From contig VWYX01000888.1 in NCBI GenBank assembly GCA_013396525.1, positions 286,561 through 350,560 on the forward strand: DNA of 64,000 nucleotides, written 5' to 3'. The notes beneath the pieces are model-generated. The model saw only the letters and a program-made list of their open reading frames with translations. It was not told where the DNA came from and searched no databases. The position numbers were made by a program, and so were the translations under genes. Each line of letters opens with the position of its first letter. The stretch's first letter is position 1. The stretch is from Chaetorhynchus papuensis (taxonomy: Eukaryota > Chordata > Aves > Passeriformes > Rhipiduridae). Below, piece by piece: positions 12,540 to 24,770 of the stretch.

Positions 12540-13200
12540 GAGCCCATCTGCAGGTGTGGCGAAGGCTAGGTAATCCCTTCAACCAGCATCCTACAGGAAA
12601 GGCTAGCACAGGGCTGAAGAGCTCCCATTGGTGCCCCCCCCCAAAAAAAGTGAAGTTGGGACCAGGTTGCTGTGGCTGGATGATTGCTTCAGCCCCTCCT
12701 TGGAGTGATTCAGGTAGCAGTGTGGAGTCTTGGTGCTTCCCCACCCACTCTGTGGGACGTGCACCCTGCCTGCAGTGTGAAGGGTGCCCCTGTTGTGGGG
12801 GAAGGTCTGTGTGGCTGCCAGCATGTGGGGAAGTCTGTCCCTGCCAGAGCAACTCATCCAGCCATGTACATTCCTGAGGGCCCTGGTCCGGGATGGACCA
12901 TCCTCCCTGCACAGATTGAACACAGGTGTCCTGCAGTAGCACAGTTTTTCACCAAGGAGGCTCTGGTTCTCCTGGGTGCCTTGCCTCACCATCCCAAACA
13001 AGGCAAGGCATGGGCTCTGGGGGGATCACAGGTCAGAGCACTGGGAATGTTTTCCCCATGGCTGCTGTGAGCTGGGCAGCAAGGCTTGTCTAAGATGCTG
13101 AGCAGGTACTGTGTTTGCAGCAGCTCTGTGCTGCTGTGGCTGCTCTGCTGCTGCTGCCCAAAGTGGCTGGGCTGGTTAAGTCTGTGCAGGAGGCAACCAG
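12540..13200. other. GC-rich unique patch
   Basis: GC is higher than in neighbouring kilobases, and overlapping open frames appear on both strands (up to 158 codons) simply because stops are rarer. None resembles a known protein, and CpG is not enriched. A CTG-rich stretch lies near 13,130-13,156. Confidence 0.5.
12634..12649. repeat. C9-A7 tract
   Basis: Nine C followed by seven A inside the GC-rich patch of 12.54-13.2 kb. Length is error-prone. Confidence 0.85.
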
Positions 13201-15240
13201 GCATATTCCTCTGGGGATACTGTCTGTATCTGTGAGGAACTGCTGTTCCATTTATTTAGGTTTCCGGCTGAAGTTTTTGACGCGTTAGGAATATCTCATT
13301 CAACCCTACAGAGATTCTGTTAATATTCTGCTTTGGAACCAGGTAAATACTTGGCTAGCCAATGATATAAATAACTGAAATTGTGTATTATTAGACCCAT
13401 GAGGCTCAGTCATTCCTTTAGCTGTCTCTGAAATATGTTAGAGCAGTGGGTCTGTCTGTGCTTATCTTTTTAATCAGGACTAGCCAGGCAATTTTAGCCC
13501 TCAGGAGAGCCCAAATCACTGAGCTGCAGGGTTATCTTGGCCATTAAGCTTATGGCTTTCAGGTTTCAGTGAACCTGTAATGTTATTTATTTATTATTTT
13601 TAAGGCACATTTACTGTTAAATATGAGCTGCCATCTTATTTCATATCTTCAAAGCATCAGTTCTTTCCATTTTGCAGCTGAAGTGTATGGATGCCCACAG
13701 GTATCACCTGGGGACAGGAGCAAGGGCAGGCAGTATGGAAAGGATTGCTGCAGGGATTTGTTTGGGGTTGGGACTAAGGAGGCACTGGATGGAGCAAGCT
13801 GAAGAGACTGGATAGCAGTGACACTGTGGAATAGGCTTTTCCTTTCTCACTTGACATGAGTATGTTGAAGTGTTGTACAGCTTGGGGCATCCTAAGGTGG
13901 ATTGGATAGGACAGTGGGGAAGTCAGCTGTAGAGAAAACTTTTAACTTGGATTGTTGTAAATAATATGAAGATATGGCCGGTGCATCGTGAACTAAGCAT
14001 TGTGTTGATCGTGGTTTCCTGTTTGGCTTTCAGCAAATTTATTACTTTAAGTCAGTGTGTGTGTGAGAAGAAATAGCTATTTGCCCCATCCCCTTGTGTT
14101 TGTTCCCATCATGGACAGTCACAATTCACTTGCCAATCTCATGTATATGTTTTCAGTGGATTTTTCTCTCTCCAATTCTTACATTTTCTCAATGGGCGGC
14201 TTTTGGGAATGCAAAATGGGGGAATGCAATGGGAATTGCAAACAATATTTTTTTGATGAGAAATTATTCCCCCTGAAATTGTTGTGATCGCCGGGGAAAA
14301 AAACCTCTACCTTTTTCTAATTCTTATTTCTCACAAAAAGTGCTTTTTGCTTAATCTTGAAAATTTAAAGTTGCCTGAATAAACAGGTGTCTCTTAATGT
14401 GTCCATGGATGTTTTGCAGACATGAATTTTAAACTGTGCAACTCCTTTGCACTTTCTATGTGGGTTTTTGTGTGTGCAAAGAGAAGGGAGCTTGAGCTGC
14501 ATTCTTCCACTACAATCCCTCCTTCCATGCTAGAAGATGGTGGTGTTGGCAGTGGGAAAAGCAGGATTTACAGTGGAGTGTAAGTACGTGACATGTCAGT
14601 GTCACTTCTCTGATTAAGTATGCAGGTAATCTCTGCAGATTAAATACTAAGCACCAGTGCAAAACAAAATCCTTTGCTATGTCTGAAGAAACGTGCCATG
14701 CAGACTCAGGATTTTGAATGAGCCTGTGAAGAACGTTGCTGGGCTGGCCAAAAGGGCAGTGGGATATGCAAGCATGGTCTGTAAAGGTATTTATTGGAAG
14801 GGAATGGCTCACCCTCTTTGATAGATGGCTTCTGCCTTTTTTTTTTTACATGCCTGCATAATTTTAAAACTATAATTCTCCTTTCTTTTGACTGCGTGAG
14901 GAAAAAAGGGGTGCAGAAGTGCTGGTTAACAGCAACCACAGTCTAAATCTTGCAAGTTGTCATCTTGCAGAAATTGGCTGTGGATTCTCTGCATGTACTA
15001 GTCCATGTTTCTGAGGTGAGAAGAGTTGTAGGAGATGCAGCCATGACAGTAAAGAGGCAAAGCTCCCTATTTGCTCATACTGGACATATCTGTGCTCTCC
15101 TATCAGAGAAATGGAGGGTTGAAACATTGGAGTTGCTGTGCTCTAAAAGATTTCCATCTTCAGCATAGCCGTAATTATTTCCACCAAGAATTTCTGTGTT
15201 TCCAGATTCCCAAGACTGAAGATACTTTACCCCAGGACAT

Positions 15241-15345
15241 GTAGCAGCATGATGGGTAGCACACCTTCTGGGAAAGAGAAAGTTCCCAGTTCAAACGTTG
15301 GCTTGAACTTTAGGCAAAGAGCCTACATGAACAAGTCTGCAGTAT
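15241..15345 (+). mobile_element. Possible tRNA-SINE relic
   Basis: The order GTAGCAGCATGATGGGTAGC, then CCCAGTTCAAACG, then CTTGAACTTTAGGCAAAGAG resembles a tRNA-like SINE (GGCAGCATGGTCTAGTGGTT, GGTTCAAATCC, TGACCTTGGGCAAGTCA). All boxes are imperfect and the spacing is short. A chance match is quite possible. Confidence 0.25.
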
Positions 15346-17402
15346 TCCAGAAGCCAGGCACTCAGTCAAATTACTTGTGGTTGTTGTCCATGTGTGTGGT
15401 CTTAGCCCATGGCAAATGAAAGGCAATGCAATTTAACTAAGCTCTATCACTGCTAAATTAAATTACCTCACGTCACCTGCAGGAGATGAGCATGCACATG
15501 GAGAGCTACCAAGAGCTGTGCTCAGCCTGCTCCTGCTGCAGTGCACCACAACTTTATTGGGACCTCCACTTGAGAGTCCCAGCGAGCAAGCAATAGGTAA
15601 TTGTCAGTTGTGAGGAGAAGGAAATAGAGTTGAGCCTCTATTTAGAGAACGTAATCCCTAAAAATCATCACATTTTTAATTTGGGAAGTTCAGGTGGCTG
15701 AATTTGAGGTTGATGGAAATAGAGGTTTTCCCCAATTACTGTACCTACTAAAAAAAAAGAAAATTGCCATTTCCAGCAGATGTTGGCTCACTTGCTGGTA
15801 GGGAGGTCTTTTTGTATGTAGCAGGCAGTGGTGCCAAACACATTTTTGTTCTCTTGGGAATGTGTTTCCTGAAAGATTGCTTTCATCTGCAATGAATTCT
15901 TGTGCTTTAAACACAGGAAACATTATTGGGTTTTTTTCCAAGTATCTGTGAGAACTTCTTTTTAAATAAATTGCAATTGTTCAATTTGATAGCAGACCAA
16001 GAAGCAGTCTATCCTCACTTTCAGTTGCTTTGTCTCTGGGATCAGTGTTCCTTGTCTAGGAACACCAAGAGGTACTGAATGATCTGACCTTGCCATGGAT
16101 GATGCAGCAAGCTTGGCAGCCTGGAGATGCGTCCAATTTGACTGCCATAATGGGATTTGAAAGGGAATTGGTGTAAAGTGATGTTAGAAAGGACACAGGA
16201 ATCCACTTTGGCTCCTTGGCCTTTACTCTAGGAAGAGCCAACTTCAGCAAAAGCCTCTGTAGCCAGCCTGTGTCAGCTCAGCCCCAGGAGACCAGGAATC
16301 GCAGGCAATGCCTTTGTTCTGCTGGGCAGTGGGAAGGCCTCGCCTGAGCTGATCCCCTGGGGCTCATGGTGTGAGGGTGGCAGGGTGGGCCATGCCAGCC
16401 TCAGAACCTCTGAGAGGAGAGGGGAACAAGGGCTTGCTCAGAGGAGGTGCTGAGTCCCTTGTCCTCAAACACTTATCCTGGCACTGACCACGATCATGGT
16501 GATGGGCAGGGCTCTCTGCAGCCCCAGTGGCTGTCGTCATCTTGATGGTTTGGTACTGATGGGGTGATGCTGGCAGCACCACCGCACCGTGATTATGGAG
16601 TCAGGGTCACAGGTGCTTCTGTGTCCTTGTGACCTGGTTGTTCATCCTGTTTTCTCCCAAGCCAGGGCTGAAATCTCCTGTTATTGACTGATAAAAGCTT
16701 TTGGGCTGAAAACTTCCCATTCATATAATCCCTCAGAAATGATCCCAGTGTGACAAACTCTCTTTCCAGCTCCAGTCTCTCTTTTGCTGTGATTTCCTGG
16801 AAACCAGGGTTGAAATGTGTTTCTTAAACATACATGAAGTTTAGCATCTGTTGTCGGTGACACAGATCATTGCACACAGAAGAATGAATGTGCAAGTTCA
16901 TGCACCGCCTGCTCTCACTGCACAATGAAGATGTGGCTAAATGGGAATTAGGATTAATACTGGATTTAAGATTCTCGTAGCTGGCTGGTAATAGCCTAAT
17001 CTCCTCAAAGGCTGCAGGCAGGCTGGCAGCGTTCAGCTCAAGGCCAACGATGTTTGCAAAACCTGAAAGAAATTGAATTTTGAATCTTAGAGCACTTTAA
17101 TCGTAGCTTTTCAAGATAGGGATGGGAAGAGCATATACTATCTCAAATGCAGCCTTTTAATTTCCTTCATGTATGACAGTCACCTAGGCTTCTAGGTCTG
17201 ATGGACGTTTGACAGTAATATTTTTAATTTCCTTTTGTAAAAGCTTAGGGATTCTGATTGATTTTGGAAATGTATATATTGCATTCTGAAAGTTGATATA
17301 CTGAACTCTCTGTATAGGCAGAGTGAGATAAATGCAAGTAGGGCAGCAAACACTCCCCAGTTTAAAGTGTTGGGAGTGCTAAATGTCTTTCAGGTGAGGA
17401 GG

Positions 17403-17435
17403 CTCAGGAGGCCACAGAACTGTGGAGCTCCTGAG
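17403..17435. other. Hairpin with two stacked stems
   Basis: The outer arms CTCAGGAG (17,403-17,410) and CTCCTGAG (17,428-17,435) are perfectly complementary. Inside them CCACAG (17,412-17,417) and CTGTGG (17,420-17,425) also pair, leaving a small asymmetric bulge. It may be a structural coincidence; no transcript context is visible. Confidence 0.8.
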
Positions 17436-19317
17436 TGGTGTGGTCAGTTCAGTCCAGCCTGGTTTGGTTTTCTTGCTGTGGTAAAGATGACTGGTGAGAA
17501 ATTCATTGCTGAGTCTGTGCTAGTCCTAAAATGAATCACTGTATTTGACATTAAGACCCATGTTAGAAAACAATATGTTGTAACTCGAAGTGTTGATGCT
17601 TCTCCTGTTTATTGTGCCTGCAATTTTTCTGTGTACCTAGTCAGTTTATTCTGGAAGTCAGACATTTAGTTATCTAAATAACTTGTTTCTGCAGCTGAAT
17701 CTTAAGGTAGACTTTATGTAGGCTTAGTCCTGCACTGCCAAACAGGACAGAGGTGTAAAGTTTGCCTGTAGAGCTACTTCTGATTCCTTGTTTTCAGTTC
17801 TCTCTTTGATAGCAGTTTTGATTGGTTCGGCCCAACCACTGGGAGCCGTCCTTTGCAAAATGCTTTTCTATCTGTATCACTGCTAGCAACAGCCTGGCAA
17901 AGTGTGTCTGCTTTTCCTGTGTTATAAACCAACAGCCCACCCTGTGGATGGGTCCCCTTTAGGGGGGATATCAAAGGTCTCTACAGTATGGTCCTGGATG
18001 CCACTGTCAGTCGAAGTGGCTCCGAGCCACTGAGGATGGGAGGAGCAGAGGCACATTGACTCGATTTGAGTGGAAATCTTGTGCAATGCTGCTGGTACAA
18101 TTCAGTATCCATGTTGCTAAAAAGAATGACTTTTCTGCAGAGGTGGTGATGAAGTGCCTTTGACTAGATCTGAATCCACTCTTATCAATTTGTTTTTTCT
18201 CAAGCCTACTCATTCAAACTCCACCTAGACAGATTTCTTTGGATTGTTTCTCTTTCCTTCTGTGTTGGTCCTCCTTGCTTAGGTTGCCCTTCCTCTCTCT
18301 GTTGCCTTGTGTAGAACCTGTTATCAAATAATCCTATTAATCTTTTTAGATAATCTGTAAAACACCATCAAGCAGGACATTTTTTCTGAGGTATGAAGTT
18401 TCCTTGCATACCTTAGGTCACCTGTCTCTCAGCACGTGAAATTGAGACATGCTCTGAAGGTCATCCTTTCCAAGGCTCAGAGCCCACATGATGACTTGAT
18501 TAAAATTTGAAAGACAGTGGCTTTATTTAATTTATTAATGTGTGTCTCTGCCCCCATTGTTCTCAGAGTAAAGGGGAGCATCTCAAACATTAGGCCAACT
18601 GGAATTCAGGTCTCTGCTGGGGCTCTCAAGTCCCTTAAAGCACAAGCTGTTTGAGGTCATGTTGATAGGAAAATTTCTGTTCTGTGTTATGAAAGCTGTA
18701 AGCCAGGCAAGTCTTTGGTCTTTCAGCTCTATTCCCTTCAACAGAGATTAATGGTAAGGAACAGTGGATAGACAGGGAACCTGGGCAAGTCTGGCATCCA
18801 GCAGCAAAGGTTAGTAGAGATGAACTGTACCAGCACAAGAAGGTTTATTTCGGTTGGTGGAAAGCATCCAGCTTTCACTGAGCCTAAGAGACCTTATCTC
18901 CCTGCAGAAGTCAAACAGCTTGGTTTAAAGCATGCAACAATTCATGGAAGTGCCTTGTGAGCATCTTAAAGCTGTTGCTTTGTTCAGTATTATGACTGGT
19001 TGGAAGGTTTGGTCTGTGGTTTTTCTGGTGTGTAGTGGGAGGTGGCAAAGACTGCTCAGAACAGCAGTGTGAAATGAGACACTGCCATGCTGGGTGAGGC
19101 ATGTGGGGGTGAAGCTCAGCGATTTTTAAGCCTGTTAAAATTCAGGAGAACATGCATTAATTCTATTGCTTGCTGTTGTAGTCTCTAGCAAGCAGATAGG
19201 GAGCTATTAAACTCTTCTGAATAGAAATAGGGGTGAGGGGGAATATCTGATAACTTCAGCTTGTATCAGTTGTACAAATTACTTGGAGGAGAGCAAGCAC
19301 AGGCATAGTGTTTATAA

Positions 19318-19378
19318 AAAGAAACAAACAACAACAAAACCAAACAAAAACAATCAAGCCAACAGGAACAACAAAACC
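19318..19378 (+). repeat. A/C-rich (CAA)n low-complexity tract
   Basis: AAACAAACAACAACAAAACC and similar units across about 60 bp. Simple sequence. Confidence 0.8.
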
Positions 19379-19979
19379 CTCTTGACTTGTGTCAGGATGT
19401 GCCTACCAAGAGGATGCAGGTTTTCATGCTGGCTGAGCAGTGCAAGAGGGAGGAAAGTGGCATGCTGACCTGTAGTTGCGTCCTGGCATGTAGGCTAAGC
19501 ACTGTTTGAAGTCAAGGAATTTTTGGTTGCTCTTTAAGCCAAAGCCTTGGCATTATAAAAAAGCAATTGTGCCGGTAGAGATGAATGGGTATGAATAAAC
19601 TTGTGTCTTGCTCATGGTACCGTAGAGAGCCCCGTGACAGAAATGCATCTTATGACTGCACAGTGGCAATTTCTCGTTATTCCTACAATGAGTCCACTCT
19701 GAGCTCAGCACTGGGACTGACAGAGGCCCTTTATCAGCACTGAAGCTGCCCTCAAAGCTAACTCTGCTCAGCACAGATCTCACTGATGATGCTGTGCTTT
19801 TCCAAGCATTTGCAGCCTTGCCTGAGGAAGGCCAGCCAACGTCACCACGGCTAGAGCTGCTCCACCACTTTTTCTTTCAAATTCCCCGACAGTGGCCAGG
19901 AATGCACAGCCCCTGCACTCTACTGTGCCCTGGCCAGCCCGGTGTTTTGTTGCAGATGAATGTGGTGGGATGATCTGTA

Positions 19980-20900
19980 AACACTGCTGTGTGTTCTGAT
20001 GGTGAATGTTTGCAAGCTGTTTGCACAGCGTTACTCATTTATCCCCCCGCCCCAGCCCCTCCAAGATCAGCTTCTGCTTTATCACTCCTGATAAGCTGGT
20101 GTGTGATCTGAGGCAGAGCCATCAGCCAGAACCGAAGGCAGGCAGGAGTCCCAAGTGCATAGTTTGGGGGCAGCTCGGTTTCTTTTCTGATAAGCCTGTG
20201 CCTCTTGCGGCAGTACAGTGCACACTCCTTTTAAAGTGTAATCATAATCCTCTTTGCAGCCGGCGCTGCTATCCCCACAGGAAGCATTAGCAATATCACA
20301 AAGTGCGGGGACTTCATTGTTTTCCCCTAATCTGCAAAGGGAACTGAGACAAGACAGAGGAAACTTTAACCTATTCCGTGCCTCAGTGGCAAATAATTAG
20401 TTTCTTACTGAGTGGGAAAACGGGGGAAGCCTCTTAGTTAAGATAAAGTAAGCACAAGGCTCACAGGCTTATCTTGCTCTGTGGAATTCGGGAAAGGACA
20501 TGTCCTTGAATTCGCCTGTCTGGCATGCCCAGATTTTGTGTTTGGGAGAAATGAGTCCATTAGAGCTGCCCTAAGTGATTGCTGGGTATGAGACACCTCT
20601 TGCCAGGAAATGCAGTAGCCATGCTTTTGTTTAAGGACCGGAACAAAAGGCTCTGGATGCTTAATAATGTGCAAATTTGGGTGGGTGGGATATGGAGAAG
20701 GTTAATAGGGCAGGCTAACAGAGGAGGAGCTGAGTTTGAGAGAGGAGGGGAGGAACGCCGAGGACATGGCAGCAGACAGAGAAGCAAAACAGGAAAAGCA
20801 GCCCCTTTTTGCCATGTTAAAGTTAACTTAGTCCCCACTGACATTTCTGGGGTAAGTGCAAGCTGTGTCTCATAAAATAATGGCATTTTCAGCCATGGCT
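19980..20900. promoter_or_regulatory. Candidate regulatory block with clustered GATA sites and a p53-like site
   Basis: GATA-type sites are seen at about 20,079 (TTATCA), 20,089 (TGATAAG), 20,187 (TGATAAG), 20,442 (AGATAAA) and 20,468 (CTTATCT). A 14-bp palindrome AAGGACATGTCCTT lies at 20,494-20,507. A purine-rich stretch follows (20,690-20,800), with an ATG in good context at 20,766 opening a 21-codon frame and a GTAAGT donor-like site at 20,852. These could mark an enhancer or an alternative first exon. Chance occurrence of short motifs cannot be ruled out. Confidence 0.3.
20496..20530. promoter_or_regulatory. p53-type response element candidate
   Basis: GGACATGTCC (20,496-20,505) fits the p53 half-site RRRCWWGYYY perfectly. 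TGGCATGCCC (20,521-20,530) fits at 9 of 10 positions. The 15-bp spacer is longer than the 0-13 bp usual for strong elements. EcoRI-like GAATTC occurs on both sides of the first half-site. Confidence 0.35.
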
Positions 20901-21376
20901 GTGTGAGAGGTCACAGTGCAGCTCCGAGGGCTGTTGGTGTGCGAGTCTGAGTGCTGTGTAAGTGCTGTCCAGATACTCACCCATCACGAGGTGTGACTGG
21001 CTGTGGGAGTGCTTTTGTGGGTGGGAATTCACTTTGGGTCAATGCTTTACCTTTGCAGAACTCAGCGAGCTGTAATGAAAATTTTCGTGTCATGCTTGGG
21101 TCTGAGGCTGGGCTGTGCTTTTCCTGAAAAGGAAAAGCTGAAGCGGGAGGAGTTGCCCTGGCCTGGCATGGGGGGCACAAATCTGGAATGGTGGTCTGCT
21201 TGCACGTGTGCTGCATCCTTTAATCCAAAATATGACAAGAGCGAAGGAACAAAAGAAAATGCTCTCAAAAATAACATGAGATAAGGATCTGGGTAATTTG
21301 CTTTTTATTTTGCTCAAGAGTCCCTGGAGACTTCTTCTTTTAAGGGAAGAAATGTAGCTTTCAAGGTCGAGCTCTC

Positions 21377-21439
21377 TTTTTTTTTTTTTTTTTTAATATG
21401 TTCCCCCAACCCTCTCCCCCCTCCCCTTTTTTTTTCTTC
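21377..21439 (-). other. T18 tract joined to a minus-strand G-quadruplex motif
   Basis: T18 at 21,377-21,394 is followed by C-runs at 21,403-21,407, 21,410-21,412, 21,416-21,421 and 21,423-21,426, with loops AA, TCT and T. The minus strand therefore has a canonical quadruplex pattern. A further T-rich tract ends the block. Confidence 0.75.
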
Positions 21440-21949
21440 AGACTTCAAAGGCAGTCAGCTGAGAGATTCTTAGGAATGTTACATCTGTTCAGAGTAAACG
21501 TGGATTGGTGGGAAGGCACTTTTTCTTCCTCCAAAGTGTCTGAAATTTGTACACAAATTTTCTTTAGACTGGGGTAAACAAAACAACCTCAGTGGGGTCG
21601 GGCCTGAGTGATGCACAGCAGTGAAGGGTGGAAAGCCAGCAAGTGAGAGTAGTGCTCTGCAGAGGCATTTAATTTAAACACAAGTGGGTTTTTTTTTCCT
21701 TGATGCCTTAATAGAAAACAGTTTAATGTCTGTTCCTTTTAATACAATTGTTTCAGAAATTGAAACTGAACAAATGGACTGAAATGTGAAATAATGCTTG
21801 GCCGCTTCTCCTCAAACTTCTAGCTTGTGCTAGATGTGTACCTGCTGGCATACCTGGCTTGCCCTTTTGCTTTCAATCTTAATCTATGCGTATCAAAGAG
21901 CAAAATCAACATTTTGGTCTCTGGCTCTAGCAATTACCTACTGGTCCTT

Positions 21950-21976
21950 TACCAATAGATCCAAGACCTATTGGTA
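21950..21976. other. Inverted repeat with divergent CCAAT motifs
   Basis: TACCAATAG (21,950-21,958) and CTATTGGTA (21,968-21,976) are exact inverted copies with a 9-nt loop. Each arm holds a CCAAT core, one per strand. NF-Y binds CCAAT boxes, but no promoter is evident here. Confidence 0.7.
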
Positions 21977-24684
21977 GTGGAGGGGCTTTGAATCGGGCAC
22001 TTGACGTGACACAGAAAATGTCACTGTAAGCTTGGAGGATACAACGGTGGGCTTAGGAATTGCACTTAGTTTAACACCGCTTTGCCTGTAATGGATGGGA
22101 ATTTATTGCTGATTTTGGTGAAAGATGATGTGTGGCGTTGCTGAGAATGTTTGGAAACCCTCTCCACAGCAGGACTTACAGACACGATCAGGTCCCAGAC
22201 AGCCTTGTGCATAACTGCCTCTTCACATCACTAAAGTGTAACTGAACTGTAAATGGTTTTCACACCAATTATTTCCCTCTTGTTTTTGAATAGAACCGGG
22301 AGGGGGGTTGTTTATCCCATTTCCCTGGTGCAGCTGAAACTCAGAGCAGCAAGCTTGTGCTGAAGCTGTTGTTTCCTCTGCATGTTTCCCTTAAGGAGGC
22401 CAAGGAGTGTGAGATTTGTGATTCAGTGTGTGGCTTTGTCACATGCTTACCTAGGCTGAAGATGATAGAAATCTTGGTGCTATCTCACTTCAGGCTGGGT
22501 GAGTGTATTTTGTTTGTTGCTTTTGTGGGATTTTCTTTTAAACTAGGCTTCTTAAATGAAGAGCAGCACTATTTAAGCTTCTGTGTAAATAAGCAGAGAA
22601 CCCTGGCTTCATCTTTACTAATCTGTTTAACCTTCATCAGCCCAAATATTTACTCGAGGCATTGAATATCCAGGCAGTGTAATTCTGATGCTAAAATTCA
22701 TGCCCTGAGAATGCTGTAGATTGACTAATCCTGCAGAATTTCCAAAATCCCTGTCTGTTTAAATAAACTTCCTATATGAAGGATTATAACTAAATGCTGT
22801 GAATTCAGATCAGCAAAGCAGAAGTACAGCAGTTTGCCCATTTCTTCTGCTGCTTACTTATGTATTTTTATGAGGTTATTCGTCTTAGTCTAAATAGACG
22901 TGTAAAGAAAACTGCAAATACTGAAGCACGATGCTGTCATATACTGCATGAAGAAATTTAACCCTCTGCCTTTTATCAGTATTCAAATCACTGTCAGCTT
23001 GATTTACCCAGATTGTTGAAATTGTTATTCCTTTTGGGTACAGCATTTCTGTTGAATCTGTGTTTTGTAGGTCTTTGACCTCTTCCTGCAACTGGGCAAT
23101 GTAAAGAGTTCATTAAACAGTACCAGAGACAAAAAAATTTGCAGGTCGGTTGCTGAAGATGTCCCCACCCCTCCACAGGCACATTCCCCCAGCTGCAGAG
23201 CAGAGCCTACAGCGTCCGGATTTATCAGCAACAGAGTTGACATCTCAAGACTGGTGTGCAGTGTCCCTTGCAGGCAATATTTATAAGACCCCTGTGTAAA
23301 CTGTTGGTACAGGCATGGTGTAAGCAACCTTCTGAGCAGCTAGGCTTCTGTCCTGTTACTGTATTAATTACCTTTCTTTGTGAGATTAAAGCGCAGACTT
23401 ATTTGGGATCCTTATCTTGGAGAAGTTCTGTTAGTATCCCGTTGTGTTGCCCTGTCTGTTACTGGACATTGTTCCAGAGATGTGAAGGCTATCAACACCC
23501 AGGGGACAGGAGTTAATCTGGCTATTTTAAATGGAACAACTGAAAACAATGAGATCAAGCTACAGAAGTGAAGTATAAACTGTTTGTGGAGGACTTCACA
23601 ACAGCATTGGTCATTAGGTTCATGAGAAGCTAATGCATACTGTCTGAGAATTTTGAGAGTAGACTTGCAAAAATTAAATAACAGGAGAGCCAGCAGGATG
23701 GAAGTGTTGCCTGTTGGCAGGGAAGGGTCCCAGCCAATTTTACTGTTTTTTGCTTACAAGAGTCTGTGTAAAAGTTGAAAACTAGAAGGAAGATATTTCT
23801 CAGCTGCTGCAATATCAGGAAGAGGTCTAGCCTGGAACCTGTGCTGGCCATGTCCACTTGGTCCTAACAGATAATTCTCTTTGCCAGAAAAGGACCAGTA
23901 GGGGAAGACTTGCACCTCACTTTACTTGCCAACAGGCTCCATAGGGAAATTCCTTCTCTGTCCCATGCTGGGTTAGTCAGAATTTAACAGTGTATCTGGG
24001 TAAGAATCACTGCAGTTAGGCCACTAATCTCATTTCTGTCCTCAGATAAGATTGTTATCAGAGTAATTGTCTGTTTGCTCCCCCTTCCTACTCTAATCAG
24101 AGTGGATTGTGCCAGTACCTCCTGGGGCAGAGGAACTTGGATGTTGATTGCCCTCAAAAGAAAGAGAAAATCCTCAGTGTATATTTAATGTAAACTTCAG
24201 TTTTGTTAGATGTTCACAGGAAAATCATCTGGAAATAACTTGCTCAGACGTGTCTTGAGCTTTTCACAGCAATATACTTGTTCTGGTTTAAAGTCAGAGT
24301 TTAGTCACGCAAGTTCACGTAGGGCATGCTGTGGTGAGTCTTTCAAAAGACAATGCTGTGCACCAGGAAAACTGGTATTTTCTCAAGCCCTGGGACAGAG
24401 CAAGTTCATGTCTGCAGAGAATGCATACTCTTAGGTGCTCCAGCCAGCAAATAAATCTGAACAATTAGTGCTTTTTGCCTTATTTCAAAGCAAATTGCAG
24501 GAGTGGGTAGATTTTGCTGATGGGTATAAAGGAGACTCAAAGATACTAACTTTTCACATATCCTTCAAGTCAAGACTAGAGCTTGTCTCTTGATGTGCTT
24601 TCCTGAGGAAATGTTTGGTCTCTTTGTAGAAGTGAGCAAACCGCAGATAATGCAGCACTCCAGTGAGATACAGAAATTGCGTGT

Positions 24685-24770
24685 GTTCCCCCTGTTATAT
24701 GGGTGAGAAAACTGAGACACAGATGACCACGGGCTGCTATGGGAGTTGCCAAAGCAGAGCTGTGTGGATA
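24685..24770 (-). mobile_element. MIR-like SINE fragment
   Basis: The plus strand shows CCTGTTATATGGGTGAGAAA followed by ACTGAGACACAGATGACCAC. This matches the reverse MIR body (CCATTTTACAGATGAGGAAA, CTGAGGCACAGAG). The flanks fade quickly. A similar motif can arise in L2-type elements. Confidence 0.42.

Larger units (their letters stand above)
10851..15240. other. Gene-free sequence
   Basis: It holds the A23 tract, the GC-rich patch and an ACACGTGT palindrome at 12,312-12,319. A GGGG/GGGGG/GGGG cluster lies near 11,213. No gene is supported. Confidence 0.6.
15346..19979. other. Gene-free sequence
   Basis: Mostly unique DNA. A small hairpin ACCTAG/CTAGGT lies at 17,182-17,197, in addition to the 17.4 kb hairpin. 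Nothing else stands out. Confidence 0.6.
20901..24684. other. Gene-free sequence
   Basis: Besides the T18/quadruplex block and the CCAAT inverted repeat, a close GATA pair (GATAAG...TTATCA) lies near 24,045-24,060. No exon is recognised. Confidence 0.6.

Noticed and set aside
12466..13070. Frames of 107-158 codons on both strands
   Set aside because: Explained by a GC-rich patch with fewer stops; several frames and both strands are open together.
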